Below, piece by piece: positions 26,101-40,800 of a DNA stretch of 64,000 nucleotides; positions within the stretch are counted from its first letter, which is position 1, and each line of letters opens with the position of its first letter. The stretch lies in assembly GCF_002234675.1 (NCBI RefSeq), contig NC_019872.2:13203950-13267949 (forward strand). Direction: 5' to 3'. The notes below the pieces were generated by a model that was not told the DNA's origin, ran no database searches, and saw only the letters and a list, made by a program, of their open reading frames with translations. The stretch is from Oryzias latipes (Eukaryota; Chordata; Actinopteri; Beloniformes; Adrianichthyidae). The position numbers and the translations under genes were made by a program.

Positions 26101-29100
26101 GCTCTGCACCGTGGACAACCTACTGACCATGATGTCAGATGTGGTGCGTTGCAGCAAGAAGCGCCTCCAGTTAAGGAACTTGTGCTGTGAGGAGAGGCCG
26201 TGGAGGTGTCAGGTCCACCGCTGCATGGCTCAGGCCCATCTAGCTGCTGTTCATCAGGACCTGGAGACTCTGCAGCAAAGGTGAAAGGGCACGATTGCCT
26301 CCCATCTGTCATCTTTTGCCAGATGTTTTAAAGACCTCTACTGTAATGAAAAGAATGTTTGTAGGTTTTTTTTACATGTTTTGATGGAGGTCATCTATAG
26401 TTTTTATTTTTCAAATCAAAAAAATATAAAAAAAAATTAAGCTTCAAATTGGATATCTGAGTATTACTTAATTCAAATCATAAATCAGGAGGAGACAAAA
26501 AAAATGCCACTTGAAAAAGATTGTATTTGTGATGTAGAAATAAGCTGGGCAGGCCACAAGCTCCCTGACCTGCTTCATTCTGATGCATCCCCCTGTAGAC
26601 AAATATATCCATGTACGTCTTTGTTTTCCTTGTCTTAGCGGCATCTGGCTCTAAACTTTACAGATGGATAGCTCTAATATTGTTTGCCATTTTTGTTGCA
26701 CCGTCAATGTTAGGTTCAGGGTGTTAGGGGTTGTAAACTAGCGGGAGAGCATGTAAACTTGGACTTCTGCACAAGTGGTTCCACCCACAACTCAAAGAAA
26801 CCAAATGAACAGTGTCCTTGAAAAAAAAAAGGTTTTTTGATTTTGGCAAAAAATTGCATAATCATGATTAAAAGACCCCTGGGAACGCTTTTACAATAGA
26901 TCAAAAGATGATCGGAGTGGGAATGTTTGCCCAAGAAACATGTTTTCCATTTGCTTGACTCAGCTACAGCCAGTTCGATCCTTTGTATTTCTCTCTGGCC
27001 CTCACTGGACTTGTGATCAAGAGGAACTCGCAGAGGCAACCCTCTTTCAGATGTGACAGTGAGTCAGAAACCAGCTCTTCTCCCTCTGATCGAGGAGAAC
27101 AGGTGGAGAAAAAGGAAAGGAAAGGTAAGGTAAAGCAAAGGATGAGAAGACTAATATCTGTGTGTGATCCCTCAACTTGACTTCAGCTTCTGCACAGTGG
27201 TTCGATTTGATGACTTTGAGGAAAGATGTGGGGAAGGAAGAAGCTTTTCCCCAATAGTGGACCTGCTAAAAGACAAAAGCTCTACGACCTCTCCATTAAA
27301 TTCCCTTAAATTAGCCGCTTCACATCTCCGCAGAGCCATGGTACTACACTTACAAATTAGAAATATTTATTTTATGGCTGTTTTGGATTTTTAAAATTTA
27401 ATTATGTATGTTCTGCAGGTTCTGGCACATCGAGGTGGCCACTGGACTCTGCTGCTATGTGTTTGTCAGACTGTGTGGAACCACAGCTGTAAAATCACTG
27501 TAACGTCCCAGCTTGAAGCTCCTCCCCCTGTCACAGAGGACCAACTTCACGACATCTTCACTCCACTGCTGGTGCTAGCCACAGATCTTGTCATGGACAT
27601 GCTAAACAAACTAGAGGTCAGAAACAGAATTTCTTTGCACGTCAGAAAATTCACAACAACTGAGGTTTTTTGAATGAAAAGTTTGATTCTCAGGTTTTAA
27701 GGTGTAACTTTTGTTTTTACTCCTGCCAGCTGTGGAGTCGTTATGATCTTGACTTGACGAAGGAAGAACTGGAGTCCAGTGTCCACTTCTCGGCTCCTCT
27801 GGATGACAGCACTGAAGTGGACCTGCGCTGGGTTCGCACTTTGGTCTTGCACACCCTGGAGCGCCTCCATGGCTGTGAAAAATGGGAAAGTTTGGCCCAC
27901 TTTGCCTTACTTTTCAACTCATACACACAGTGAGTAACACGTGGGATTAACAATGAGCAGTCATTTTCACTGTTGAAGAAAACTTGATCTGAGCTCTTTA
28001 ACTTGGATGCTATTCTTAACCGCAGCGAGAAAACACCACTTCACACAAGACCATGACGATTTAAATCTGAACTGTTTCACATATTGTTTAATATGGAGGT
28101 CTTCAGCCAAAGAAGTGAACGTGTGTTTGTTTTCCTTTGTGTTTCAGGGAGCGCTATGCCCTGATTGTAGCTCCTCTGCTCCTTCATGCTCAAAGAAGCT
28201 TGATTGAAAGAATCCACTCAGTGGGGGGGCCTGCAGTCCCACAACCCCACCACATAAAGACACAGAAGAGCACTGGCAAAGCGGTAGAACGCAGATCAAC
28301 TTTAACAAATACTAAACCTACTTCAACTCTTTGTTTCTTACCAGTAAAATTACAGCATATTTACAAGTTGCAGTATTTTTTTCTTTTACATTTTTAATCA
28401 GAGGATGATCTAAAATAAACACTGGGCAGGTGTATCTTTTCCTCTCACATGATCCAAAACACACATTTTTACATGTAATCGATACATAATACATAATTCA
28501 GCCAACTTTGTGGCGATATGATGCAGTCCAATTCCTTTAACTAAATGGATACAATCTAGATATTTATTATTCACTTGGCATTTAAAGACCCACTGTAATG
28601 AAAATTATGTTTTTAACATGTTCTTGTGGCATTTTTCTGATGATGGAGGACATATAATTAAGAAAATTGAGCTTAAAAATGCATTTCTGAGTATTTTTGT
28701 TATTCAAATCGATGTGAATCAGGAGCAGACAAAATTATGCTGTTTGTAAAAGAGCTTACATGCTATGTAGAAAATGCACTGGGCGGGTCACGAGCTCCCT
28801 GATTCGCTCCACAGTGATCCATCCACTTATAGTTGACTAGAACAATGTATGTTTATTTATGAACTTTTCAGTTTGTGATGCCGTAAGTTTTACTTTCAGG
28901 TGACCAATGCGAGTTACTTTCACTGCCAGCTGCTCAGTGGATGGAGTCCTCCTGAACAGAAGCTTCCCATTCATGAAGAAACATCACACACAAATGCCTT
29001 TCCCAGAGACGGAGCTTCACTCAAAGGTTAGAGCAGACAAAAAGCCCTTCAAACATAAAAATAGAGAGACTTGTGGAAGAGCCAACACGTGATTTGATCT

Positions 29101-32100
29101 TCTGTGTATCTAAGCTGCAGAGAAACAGCGCTCCTTGTCTCTTGTGTGCGTTCCACTGGATGTGGAAGACACACTGAGGGGTTACCAGCGAGCTTTGCAG
29201 AAAACACCGGACTGCCTTGAGGCTCTGCGGCATAGCCGTTCCTTACTGTTGCTGCTCCTGGCAAACACGCAACCCTGTGAGTTTACTTCTGACTGAAGAC
29301 ACAAACACAGACGCTTTTTCATGCGCTTTCAACTCTCTCCATCAGACTTGGCACAGCTCCAGTTGGCAGGTCGGGTGGCTTTTAGCCCTGTGGTCAGGTC
29401 CAATCCAAACAACCATCCATGTGACCCCAGCGGGGAGGATTTCACCACTCCAAATGCCATCGTTGGCCTTCCTGTCCAACCTGACTCCATCCCAACTGTT
29501 ATTGCTGCCTATTCTAATTCCATTCGTAAGAATTCACAGTATTCATTAAGCATTATGGTAGTATGATAAGTCATTTGAGAGCAGGTAATCTGTGAGCAGC
29601 TTTGAGCTGGATTCTCCATGTCCCGTAAGCTTTCTCTACCTTCATCCTATTTGAGATAGTCTGTTCCTTTTGTTTGCCAAATTCTGCAGGTAGTGTCTTC
29701 TTATATTTCGAAAACAGTATTCCTATTGCCTCTGCTGCCTCTTTTGGGAACTTCTGGCTTCAGTTTTGTTCATTCCTGTCTCTACCGTAGTTATTCGTTA
29801 TATCCAATAGTGCAACTAGCTAAAGGACACAGTTGAGAAAACCAAAATTTGGTCAATAAACCCCTAATCATGCACTTGGATTTATCCATCTGTTAGAATA
29901 ACCTGTCCTCCTTCCTCATTTTAAATTTCACTCTGGCTTTTTCTTTCCTTCAGTGTATTTAATGAGTACTTTCTATGTCTTCAGCAGCTTTTTTGTTCTG
30001 TAAAACCTCATTCATAAGTCTGACTGTTGTTTACCATCTGTATGTGGAGCTTCCTTCCGCCAAACAAAGTAGAGCCACAGTTCCAACCTCTCGAACCGCG
30101 ACTGTTTTAGCTGAATAGTGATTCAGCTAAATGTGACCGTCCCGTTTTTGTTTTTTTATAGGATGTAGATTAAAGTCTAAGGTTAGGTCATCTAAAAGAC
30201 TATAAACAGGAGGCTGTGCTTGGCCTTCATTATCACGGAATAAATGAAGCGTAAATTGCTGAATGTTTTTTTTTTAGCTGTGACCGCTGTGGATGGTTAA
30301 ATGTCTGAGCAGAATTTTTGTACACTCAGGTTTGTGATGACCTTTGATTGATTGATTGATTTTTTACACTATTGCAGCAATCATTATTATTTGTCATGTA
30401 ACAAAAACAGAATTGTTATTGATTGTTATCTTCAAAAATGATTTCAATATTTCAGAAATCATAATTACACATTTCGGTCTCTGATGCAGTAGACCTTAAT
30501 TTGATGAACCGTGCTCTAGGTTTCTAGAAGTTTAGACGTCTCACTGTTTTTCCACATTTGTCTACTTTTTAATTTTTTTTCAGAGTGTCTCAGAGCTAGT
30601 GGCCACGAGTCCCTCAGACTTCTTGGATTGCATGAAATGGGAAATCTACACTTCTATGCTGGAAACATGCAGTAAGAAACAGACATTAAATATGTGTTTG
30701 TTAAAACACTAGGAAAAATGTCCTCACAAGTTCAAAAGTATAGAATATAAGATGTTTTTCCCTTGTTATAAGTTTAAAAAAATCAGCCATTGGAACTTGA
30801 CTTTGTCTTCATAGGATTTCTTAAAATAAGTTGTGACTTACTGCCCTATTAAGAAAAAATAAATCTTAAAATTGGCTGAAAATCCCCTTTTTCTGAGTAT
30901 ATATTGCTCTGCAATAATCTCCATAATTATATTATGGAGATTATGTTGTTCTAGTTCTGCTGGACCTAACTGAAGCATTCAACACCGTAGACCATAGCAC
31001 TTTAATTTCTAGGCTCCAGAACCTGGTGGGGATTCAAGGTGCTGCACTGGACTGGTTCAAATCCTACCTGGCGGAAAGAACCATGTGTGTCAGTTTAGGT
31101 GGTTATGAATCCACCACAGCTCGGGTTCCCTATGGGGTCCCACAAGGGTCGGTTTTGGGACCTCTTCTGTTTTCTTTATATCTGTTACCTTTAGGGTCCA
31201 TTCTAAGAAAACACGGCATTTCCTTTCATTTATACGCTGACGACAGTCAGATCTATCTGCCGCTAAAAAAGGATAATCTCTCTGTGACGCAGCTCCTGTC
31301 GTGTCTCCATGACATTAAGGACTGGTTGGCCCTAAGTTTCTTGAGTTTGAATGAAATGAAAACAGAAGTTGTAATTTTTGGACCGAATGATTTTAGTGGA
31401 CCGTCCCCGATTGATCTGGGCTCTCTGACTGGTTTCTTAAAATCAACTGTTTCTAACTTGGGTGTTAAATTGGACAGTAATTTTAACTGCAACTCTCTTT
31501 ATCTTGGACTCAGCCAGTCGTCTCTCTTGCGTCTCCAACGTGTTCAAAATGCAGCTGCTCGTCTTATGGTTGGAGCACGCAAAAGAGACCACATCACGCT
31601 GATCCTAGCATCGCTTCACTGGCTGCCTGTGCATTTTAGAATTCATTTTAAGATTCTTCTGCTTGTTTTTAAATCTTTACACGGTCTTGCCCCGCTGTAC
31701 CTCTCTGAGCTTCTCACTCCCTATTCGCCGGCACGGTGCCTCAGATCAGCTGATCAGATGCTTCTAGAGCAGTGTTTTTCAACCAGTGTGCCGCGGCACA
31801 CTAGTGTGCCGTGGGAGATGGTCAAGTGTGCCGTGGAAGATGGTCAAGTGTGCCGTGGAGAAATTGCCCTCATTAGCTGATTTAACAACATTTTCCATCT
31901 CCAGGATTTCAGCTCTCTGTTCATCCAAACAGGCCCTGATAAAACACTGAGTAGTTAGGAATATAAAAGATCCTAAAATACTTTTTCTTTGCGTTTATTT
32001 TATTTTATTAAAGACATTTTGATAAGAATGACGTTACCACGACTCAGCTGCAGCTCCGGCTGTATTTTGGAAAAGTCCCGTCCCTTTAACTGTCTCCACC

Positions 32101-35100
32101 AATCATTCTTGGGGAGCTTAATCACATGTCATCAGTCTGACCAATCAGAAGTGGTTAAAGTCTTCACTTCCTTGTCCCGATTTAGCTCGTAAAGTCGCTC
32201 AGTTCTAACAAAAATAGCAGCTAAAGCTCGTCTTTAGCGGTGTAGCTTTCCACAGAGTCCGGTATCAGACCGTGGAACAAGTGAACACATCAATGAAGCT
32301 CCGAAAAGCGATCTCCGCCGGCCGTTTTATGCACTACATCTCCCATGATGCATTGGGTTGAGAGAGTGACAGCGCACAAGGAAATCTGTTGTTAAACGTC
32401 TTGAAACCAACGAACACACTTCAAACTGTTTTTAAATCTTCTAACTTAACTTTTATTGCATCTTTTAGAAAAAAAAAAACAGCTGCAGTTTCCAGCTTTT
32501 TCTGCAACAATTATCTCAAAAATGCATGTGAGACTGTGGAGGGAGGGGCTGTAGATCAATACAGACTGAGTTTCTCCTTTTTTTAAAATTTTTGGATGCT
32601 GGTGTGCCGCGGGATTTTTTTTAAGGTTAAAGTGTGCCGTGGCTCAGAAAAGGTTGAAAAACACTGTTCTAGAGGTACCGAGGTCCAGACGGAAGGTCAG
32701 AGGGGACAGAGCTTTTGCTGTAGCCGCTCCAAAGCTGTGGAATACTTTGCCGCTGGCCATTAGAGAAGCCCCTTCACTGTCCGTTTTTAAAACCCGTTTA
32801 AAAACCCATTTTTATGCTCTGGCTTTTAACCCAATATGAAGACCACTGTTTTTCTAACTGTTTACTGTTTTCTATAGTTTTATCTGTGTTTCCCCCCCCC
32901 TTAACATGTTTTAATGTTTTTTACTGTTGTGTTCAGCACTTTGTCTCAACTACTGTTGTATGAAAGTGCTATATAAATAAAGTTGAGTTGAGAGTTGAGC
33001 TGCAATGAAATTGGAAAGTTCTGAGTGAAATAGAGTTTAGAAAAAGATTATATTGCTCTGGTGATTGGAAATATTATTTCTTAAATTAAACCTGTATTGC
33101 TTAAAAAAAAACTTTAAAATATTTAACGTTGGTACATTTATACCCATATTAACCCAAAATGTCCTATTTTAAGAGGTAAAACAGTCTATTTCTTGACCAT
33201 AAATCATCTTAAAGTCAGAATTGCTGAACTTAAGATAAATTTGTCTTTAAAAAATACATATATAAATGTGTGTTTACTTTCCATCCTGCCATTGTTAAAT
33301 GCATTTATGCTCTGAGTAAAATTAAACTTTCCAGTTTCCCCAAAACAAGCAAGTCTGTTTCACTCACAATTCGTGATTACTTAAAAATAAGACGTAAAGT
33401 AAAAAAAAAAACAACTCAGAGAGATTTCTTTAGATAAGTTGCTTTCAAGATATTCAAGATTTATTATCAAAAAACAATTAGTCACACCTAACTGAGAAAT
33501 TACTAGCCGATTAGTTCAATCGTTAATCAGTGAGATATTTAAACCAGAAACTATTTTGCGCTTTGCACTGTGTAAACATTTTGCATCAGTTTTAAGGTTA
33601 AAAACATCTATGTTTGTTAATAATCTCTTTTTTCTGCTGTGTTGCTCTGTATTGCTGGTTGACACCACAGGGCAGCACAGAGCTGCTGGATTCAGGCTGT
33701 AGACTGTTCCCTTCAGAGGTCAGGTGTTCTGCAGAAATGGGATGGTGTGTCCTTCGGAGGGGACTCCATGCAAAAAACGGTGAAGCAGGCTGGCGTTTGG
33801 GGGTGTCTCCAGGCCGCTGTGACCACAGCTAAAATAGCACAGTGGGTTAAACCCATATAAATCCTAATATTGTGAGGTCTATGCCTTTCAAACAGTTGTT
33901 TGACTTTGTTTTCACTTCCCAGGTTCATCCGAACGTCTGATGTCGACCAGCGAACAAAATGTTGTCTGCTGTCTTCTCACCTTTTTAAGGTAATTCCATT
34001 CATTAGATGCTATTGTGTTTGCATCCATTCTGATGTGTGTGGCTGCCGTTCTCCTTCAGTGCGTGCTGTGCTGCTCCGTGGCGCAGCCACAGCTGGATCT
34101 CCAGTACGCCTCCCACACCATCAGGGAAGAGCTGTTCCCCGGAGTCGACCTTTTATCCGAGCCTCGTAGGCTCCACGTCAGCTCCATTGTCTCAAGCCTC
34201 TACTTTGTTTGTCACTGGCTCTACATGACTGGCTACCACATCACAGTAAAAACTCTCTTTTCCTATTTTTCGGGAGATAGATCTTAAAATTAATCAACTA
34301 AATTTTTTGATATTTTAGCTGCTACCCATACTGGCCCTTTACATCCACTTTGTTGGCCCGGTCTGCAGAGATGTACGCCATACAGCTGAAGGCAAAATTC
34401 TCAAAGTCAGGGTTGATTCATTTTAAAGCAAAATTCACACTTCAGCGTGTCATTACTTTTACATTTATAAGTTAGTTAACTTTTCTTCTCTTCAGGTGCG
34501 TGTTCTCACAGAACTCTGTATGTTCAGTGAAGCTGTGATGGAGGTCGTCCAACTCACACAGGGAACAGGCATCTTTCTACCTTGTGGTCCTTTCATTGCT
34601 AAAACTAAACTCCAAGTATGTTCACATTGTTCTTTGGTTTTTACATGTGTTCATTTTCAAATTGAATAATCTCATAAGCCTGGACTGATGAGGAAAGAAC
34701 GGACACCACTCATTAAACAGATGCATTTTCCTGACTAAGAAACACATTTATCTCCATCAAGGAATCTCCAAAATTTTTTTATAAAATGTCTTTCAAAATA
34801 AAAGTATTAGAGAGGGGAAAAAACAATTTTGCATCACACAAATAAGGTAAATGGTAAGACTGGGTTTAAAATATGTAATTACTATTATTATTAATTTATT
34901 TTAAATCATTTGATTATTAAAGTAGAGCAAAAATAGTTGGCAGTAACTTGTTCAGTAAGTTGTCCCACTTAAAAATACACCTTAAAGTGTATTTTTAGAA
35001 GAAAAAAAAACTACATTGTATGATTTTTTTTTTTTGAATTTAAAGATTTTAAAAAGTATGGTTGATATTAGATATTTAAAAACCAAATCAAAAATTTTAT

Positions 35101-37716
35101 TTTCAAAGTTTTTAAAAGTAAAAGTCATTTTTGGTTCAGTTTACTGAACCATACACAGAAAGATTGGGAAATGTGTTTATTGATTCATTTAACATGTTAA
35201 AAATCTCTTATTTTGCAGCCAATGAAAACATTCTACAACAATAAAAGTCTTCAGGACAACAAAGAGGTATTATCTATATCAGATTTACATTTCTTATCTT
35301 TTTTTTGTCATTATTGTTGTTTAAAAGAAAATGTATTGAAGCAAATTCACAGCACCAAGTTATGTCTTTCTTTAAGTAAAAAAGGAAATAAAATATTTCT
35401 AATTCTTGTTTATATTAACCCCTTGATACCTATATGCAAATGTTCATCAAACTACTTCTGCTCCAAACTCACCTTTAATGTCTACTCAAAAGCAATAACA
35501 TAAGTGAAATACATTTTCTTCATATCTAGAAATAAATTCCAGCAGCAAGGTATTAAAGGTGTCAGCTGCTGCGTCCAAAAGCTTCTCTATTGGCTTGTCT
35601 ATCAAACTGTTAAAAAACAGATGTGCTGTTTGTCTGTCTAGGCTGTAGAAGCCCTTGTGAACTGTGACATTGCACCTGAGATCCAAACAATGTACGGTCC
35701 AACGGTCTGCACCAGCTTCAACCTGGCTCGTGTTCAGCTAGTCCTTGCCCTCAGCAAAACATTGGGAGACCTTCCAGATCCAGGTTTGTGAGGGAGAGGG
35801 GTTTATTCTAGTGCTGTTGAAAGTTTGAGGTTTGTAAAAAGAACTTTGGATCAAGCACACTTTAGACTTGAAGTGGCAAATCTCTTTCAGATCCAAAAGA
35901 TTTGTGCGCAGAAACATGCGGCTTTGTGAAGTCAGAGTCCTGTGAAGAGGAAAGACCTTACGAAGGCCCAAAACTACCTAAACATTTTACCCTTTGTCAT
36001 GAGGGGAGGCAGCTAATTTCAGAAAGGATTAAGGTAAGCTTCTCATTCTACTTAACCCTTGTCCTATCCTAGGCGCTTTAACATTGGGAGTTGGGTCATC
36101 TAGACCCACTAGACAGTGCTCTGAACCTTTTTTCGATCCTCACTGGTGTCCATGGATTACATGAAATCTTTCCATCTTTATCCACCTTTGTCATGGTAGG
36201 AATAACACGTCAATGTAAGGGAGGGGTTTTTATCGATGACAAACCAAGTTGGAAGCCACACAGACACATACAAACTAAAGTATCAAAAAGTATTTCAATC
36301 GTAAATAAATCTAAACATATATTAGGATACAACAGTAGATATTTATTGTACTGCTCCTTAATATTACTATGTTTCACCTACGGTATAGAAATTTGGGGGA
36401 ATAATAACAAGAGCTCACTACATCCTCTCTTTTTCTTCAAAAATTCATTCAGAATTGTACATACAGCCGTATATCTTGATCATACAAACAATCTATTTTA
36501 TCAATCAAGACTTTTAAAACTGCATGACCTTGTGGATTTTTACACTGCGCAACTTTTATACAGAGCCAGTTGGAAATCGTTACCATTCAATATCCAAAAA
36601 CAGTTCTTAGAAAATGAAGGAGGCTACAGACTGAGGGGATGAGGGGAACTTCAGGATCATATTGATAAGAACCACAAAGAAAACTTTCTGTGTGTCGGTG
36701 TGTGGCACTAAACTTTGGAACGGTTTAAGTGAGGAGCTTAAGAAATGTTCAAATATTCAAATATTCAAGAAAATGTATAAAGAAACTCTTATTTCAGGAT
36801 ATGAAGATAAGAGGATTTAAGGATCAACAGGTGTTGGAATAATTCCAAATACATGTCTGAACTTGATTGTGGTGAAATAATCAAAGCTCTTTTAATTACA
36901 ACCAATGAGTGTTACATTGTAATATGCAATAATGATTACTGCAATGTTTAAATTACAATCAATAAGCTATTGATTTTGTTTACTTGATCTGCAATGTGTA
37001 GCAATAATTACTGGTTTAATGTTATCATGTGTTCTAATGATAATCAATTATTATTCCGTTACTGTTTACTGAAATCATGAATGAATGTTTTCTGAAGATC
37101 ATCAATCATTACTAGGCACTGGATTTTGTTACTTGAAGAGAATCTATCTGATCAGAACCGGATTTAAAACTCTGTAAAACTATCAAATGAATGAACTCAT
37201 TAGGGGTGGGATTATATAAGCTTGCTTCTTCCCACTCCTTTTCAAGCAATAAATCAAACTCTACTTATACTTCAGTTAATTATCACTGTATTTAATTAAG
37301 CAAATGTGATTTAAGTGACATTTTTGTTTTATTTTCTGTCTTTTTAATCTATGCATTTCATCATTTCTGTAATGAGTTTGATATATATATGTAAATTCTT
37401 TATTGCCTCCTGTACGCCTCCTGGGGAGGTATTCCGAGCATTTCCCGCTGGGCAGAGGCCCTGGGGAAGACCCAGGACACACTGGAGAGACTGTCTCTCA
37501 GCTGTCTCGGGCACCCCCCGGAGGAGCTGGAAGAAGTGACTAAAAGAGTGCAGAAGATGGATGGATGGACGGACGGACGGTCGACGGATAAAAAGATTGC
37601 TGTCTTTGTTGTCCTGGAAATACTGCAACATTGCAGTAGAAATGAGAGGAATGAGATTTATGCTTAGAACTGATGATATTTTGGCAAAAAATAAATGCTG
37701 AAAGAAAAAGTGGGGG

Positions 37717-37802
<86 letters not shown>

Positions 37803-40800
37803 GAAATATAAAAGTTAACAAATGTGGAACATGTTTTTAAATTGCATGCATAATTATTATAATTATTATATTTTTCTGGAAAATTAAATTATTGTGCTTT
37901 TTCAAGTGTTTTAAAGCATGTTGAAGTCTTCCACACCGATCATTTATGCAAAGAAAACAAGTTATTATTTGTTAGTTGAATAGATTTCTCACATTTAAGG
38001 GTGAGAATTCTTCTGTCCTTTCTCCTGTAGGTTGTGTTGCTTGAAGCAGCCTCCTCTTTGCTGGCCGCCACCACAGAACAGCTGACATTGCTGCCCTGCA
38101 GTGAGGAGGAGAAGCTGGAGCTCACTCTGGTGTCCAATCTCCTTAAAACCAACCTTCACCTACAGCAGGGATGTCCTGAACTCAGGTAGACGTTTGTCAT
38201 CTGCTGGTTTACATAATTCTGTTTGTGTAACAAAACTTATATTTTATGGTTTCTATTTAGTTTTGATGTTGCAGTTTCATCTTTGGTCCTTCTGCAAACA
38301 TCACCTGTGACACTGAGAGGATCCAACTCTGAACTTACAGAGGTTTTACAAGTTACTTTTACTGCATAGGTTTGATGAGATTGAAGCTCGAAACTACAAC
38401 AGACTGAGAGCTCTCATTTTTAACAAATGCATTCTTTACGCTTTTTTGTGTTTTACCTAAAGGACCCAGGAGGCTGCCCTGTGACGGACAGTCAACCCAC
38501 AGACTGTCCTGGAGCTGCCGAGGCAGCCGACAGAATCGGTCCGTTTTTGTGGCTGCGCTGCCGCCTGGCTGTGGTACAAAGCCTGGTTGCCAGTCACCAG
38601 GCAGATGCATCTATTCTCCCAGGTTTGATTCTGTGTGTTTTGGTTGATGTTCCCTCTGTCTCAAGGGTCGTGAACTTTTAATCTTCTCCGATTCCTCACA
38701 TCAGAAATAAGTTTTTAGCCTTTTTCCTACCCAGACATGCACACATTTAAAACTCATAATTTCAGTACTCTTTCCAGCACCTTAAAGACCCACTCTGATG
38801 AAAATGGCTTTTTTGACATGTTCTTGTGGCATATTTCTCATGATAGAGGACAAATATAAAGAAAAGTAAGCTCAAAATTGCATTTCTGATTATTTCTTTA
38901 TTCAAATTGTTTTTATTCTGTTTGAAAAAAATTGTATTTACTACATAGAAAATCTCTCAGCAATGTGAAGGGGAAGGAGGGCCGAGTTGCTCTGTACCAA
39001 TAGTCCGCCCACAACTCAGTTTTTTAGATTTTTGCCAAAAACTGCATAATCATAATTGAAAGACCACTGGGAACGCTTTTACAATAAATCAAAAGATGAT
39101 CAAAATGGGATTTTGACTTTTTTAAACTTTGAATCTGTGGTCTGTAAACTTTCTGTAAGTCAGTGTCAGAGTCCTGAATTCTGTCTTTAAGGAAAGAACA
39201 TCAATGAAGAGATGGCGCGGCTGCTGCAGGAGGGTATTGAGGAGTGCGTTCAATGGGGAGACCGTGACACTCAGGCTTTGCTGCTGGTGGAATCTGCAGA
39301 ACTGAAAGCACGGAGAGGAAAGACAGCAGAGAGTGTAGCGGCGCTACAGGTACTCCAGCCAAAGAAAAGCTGCAATCTAGAGCCCTGCGCGGGACTATTT
39401 TCTTCATCCCGCTCCCGCCCGCGCCCGCTGAATTTCTGACCAATCCCGCCCGCTCCCGCAACGTATGCGTTACACTCCCGCCCGCTCCCGCAATATGTAT
39501 GTCCACTCCCGCCCGCACCCGCAAAACTCATAGAATTTAGTCCCGCACAGTAATAGAGATGCATTGATTTTGTATCGTCTCCCGTCCCGCAGGAAAAAAC
39601 ACGTATTTTTATTGATATTATTAAAGAGATTTATGTCCTCCTCCAGCCTCATCTTTTCATGCATTCCTCTTGTGTAATGTGCAACTTAAATATTAAATAT
39701 ATTTTTACAAATCCTGTTCTGTTAAAAGTGTGCGTGTGTGCGCGCGCAGACAGACGGCCTGAAGCGCGCTCTTAGTAAGAGGCGGGGCGGGGCGGGGCGC
39801 ACCCTCAACAACAAGTTAGATGACAGAGGCCATTGGGCGTCTCTACCTGGTGCCTTCACGGAGCTTCAGTACATAAGAATCCAACAGCCGCTCAGCCTAA
39901 CGTAGTCCGCTATTATATATTCATGGCAGCACTGATCCCGCGGGTTTTTTTTTTTTGCCGCCCGCTCCCGCCCGCAGCACAATTCAAACCGCCCAATCCT
40001 GCGAGATTTGGGTTGGGTCCCGCGGGACCCGGCGGGACCCGAGCCCAATGCAGCCCTCTACTGCAATCTACTGTGGGTAAAACAAATGTTCTATCCCCCT
40101 GTGTTGGATTTATTTGCCACTTTTGGAACCAATTTTGGGAAGTGTTTGTAAAAAAAACTTTGAGAGAAAAACGCAAAGGTTGCTTTTTCTCCTAAATGGA
40201 AACACGTGAAACAATTCACTTGCTCTGTATGTCATCAGTACAGAAGGGTAAAATGTTCTGTTCTGTTTCCTGTGTGAGCAGGAAGCAGTGGGCCTGCTGT
40301 CAGAGCGCGTGTCCGTGCCTCCAGGCTCCATGCTAACTTTGGCTCGAGCTACTTTGCTGCTCAGTGACATTAGAGAACTTCAGAGCTCCACACTCCTTCA
40401 GGTCACGAGGAAGCTGTTGGACATGCAGGTGCACCATCAGACTAAAGAAAACTTACAGGTTTTTTACAGAAGATAAAACCCTAACATTTTTGGATTTTTC
40501 CACATCTCTTTCAGATGCGTCTGTTTGGTCAGAGTGTGACACTTGTGGATGACAAAATGGGTGTCTGCACTCCTGGCTCTGACAACATTTACCTCCCTTA
40601 CATTGACATACTGAAGGAGATCACTTTGAGGATTGGTAAATCACCACTACACAAACATCCGAAAGTCAAGCGCTCATGACAGCCTCAATGAGAAAAGCAA
40701 AAATTACCTAGTGTTTGTAAAAATGTAGAATAAACAGGCCAGCTTTATTTAGATAAAGAGTTTCAATACATAGATATTCATTTCAAAAGTCACTAATGTC

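Noticed and set aside
31026..31880. 284-codon open frame, the longest in the window
   Set aside because: It is LINE reverse transcriptase running into a hAT element, not a host gene.
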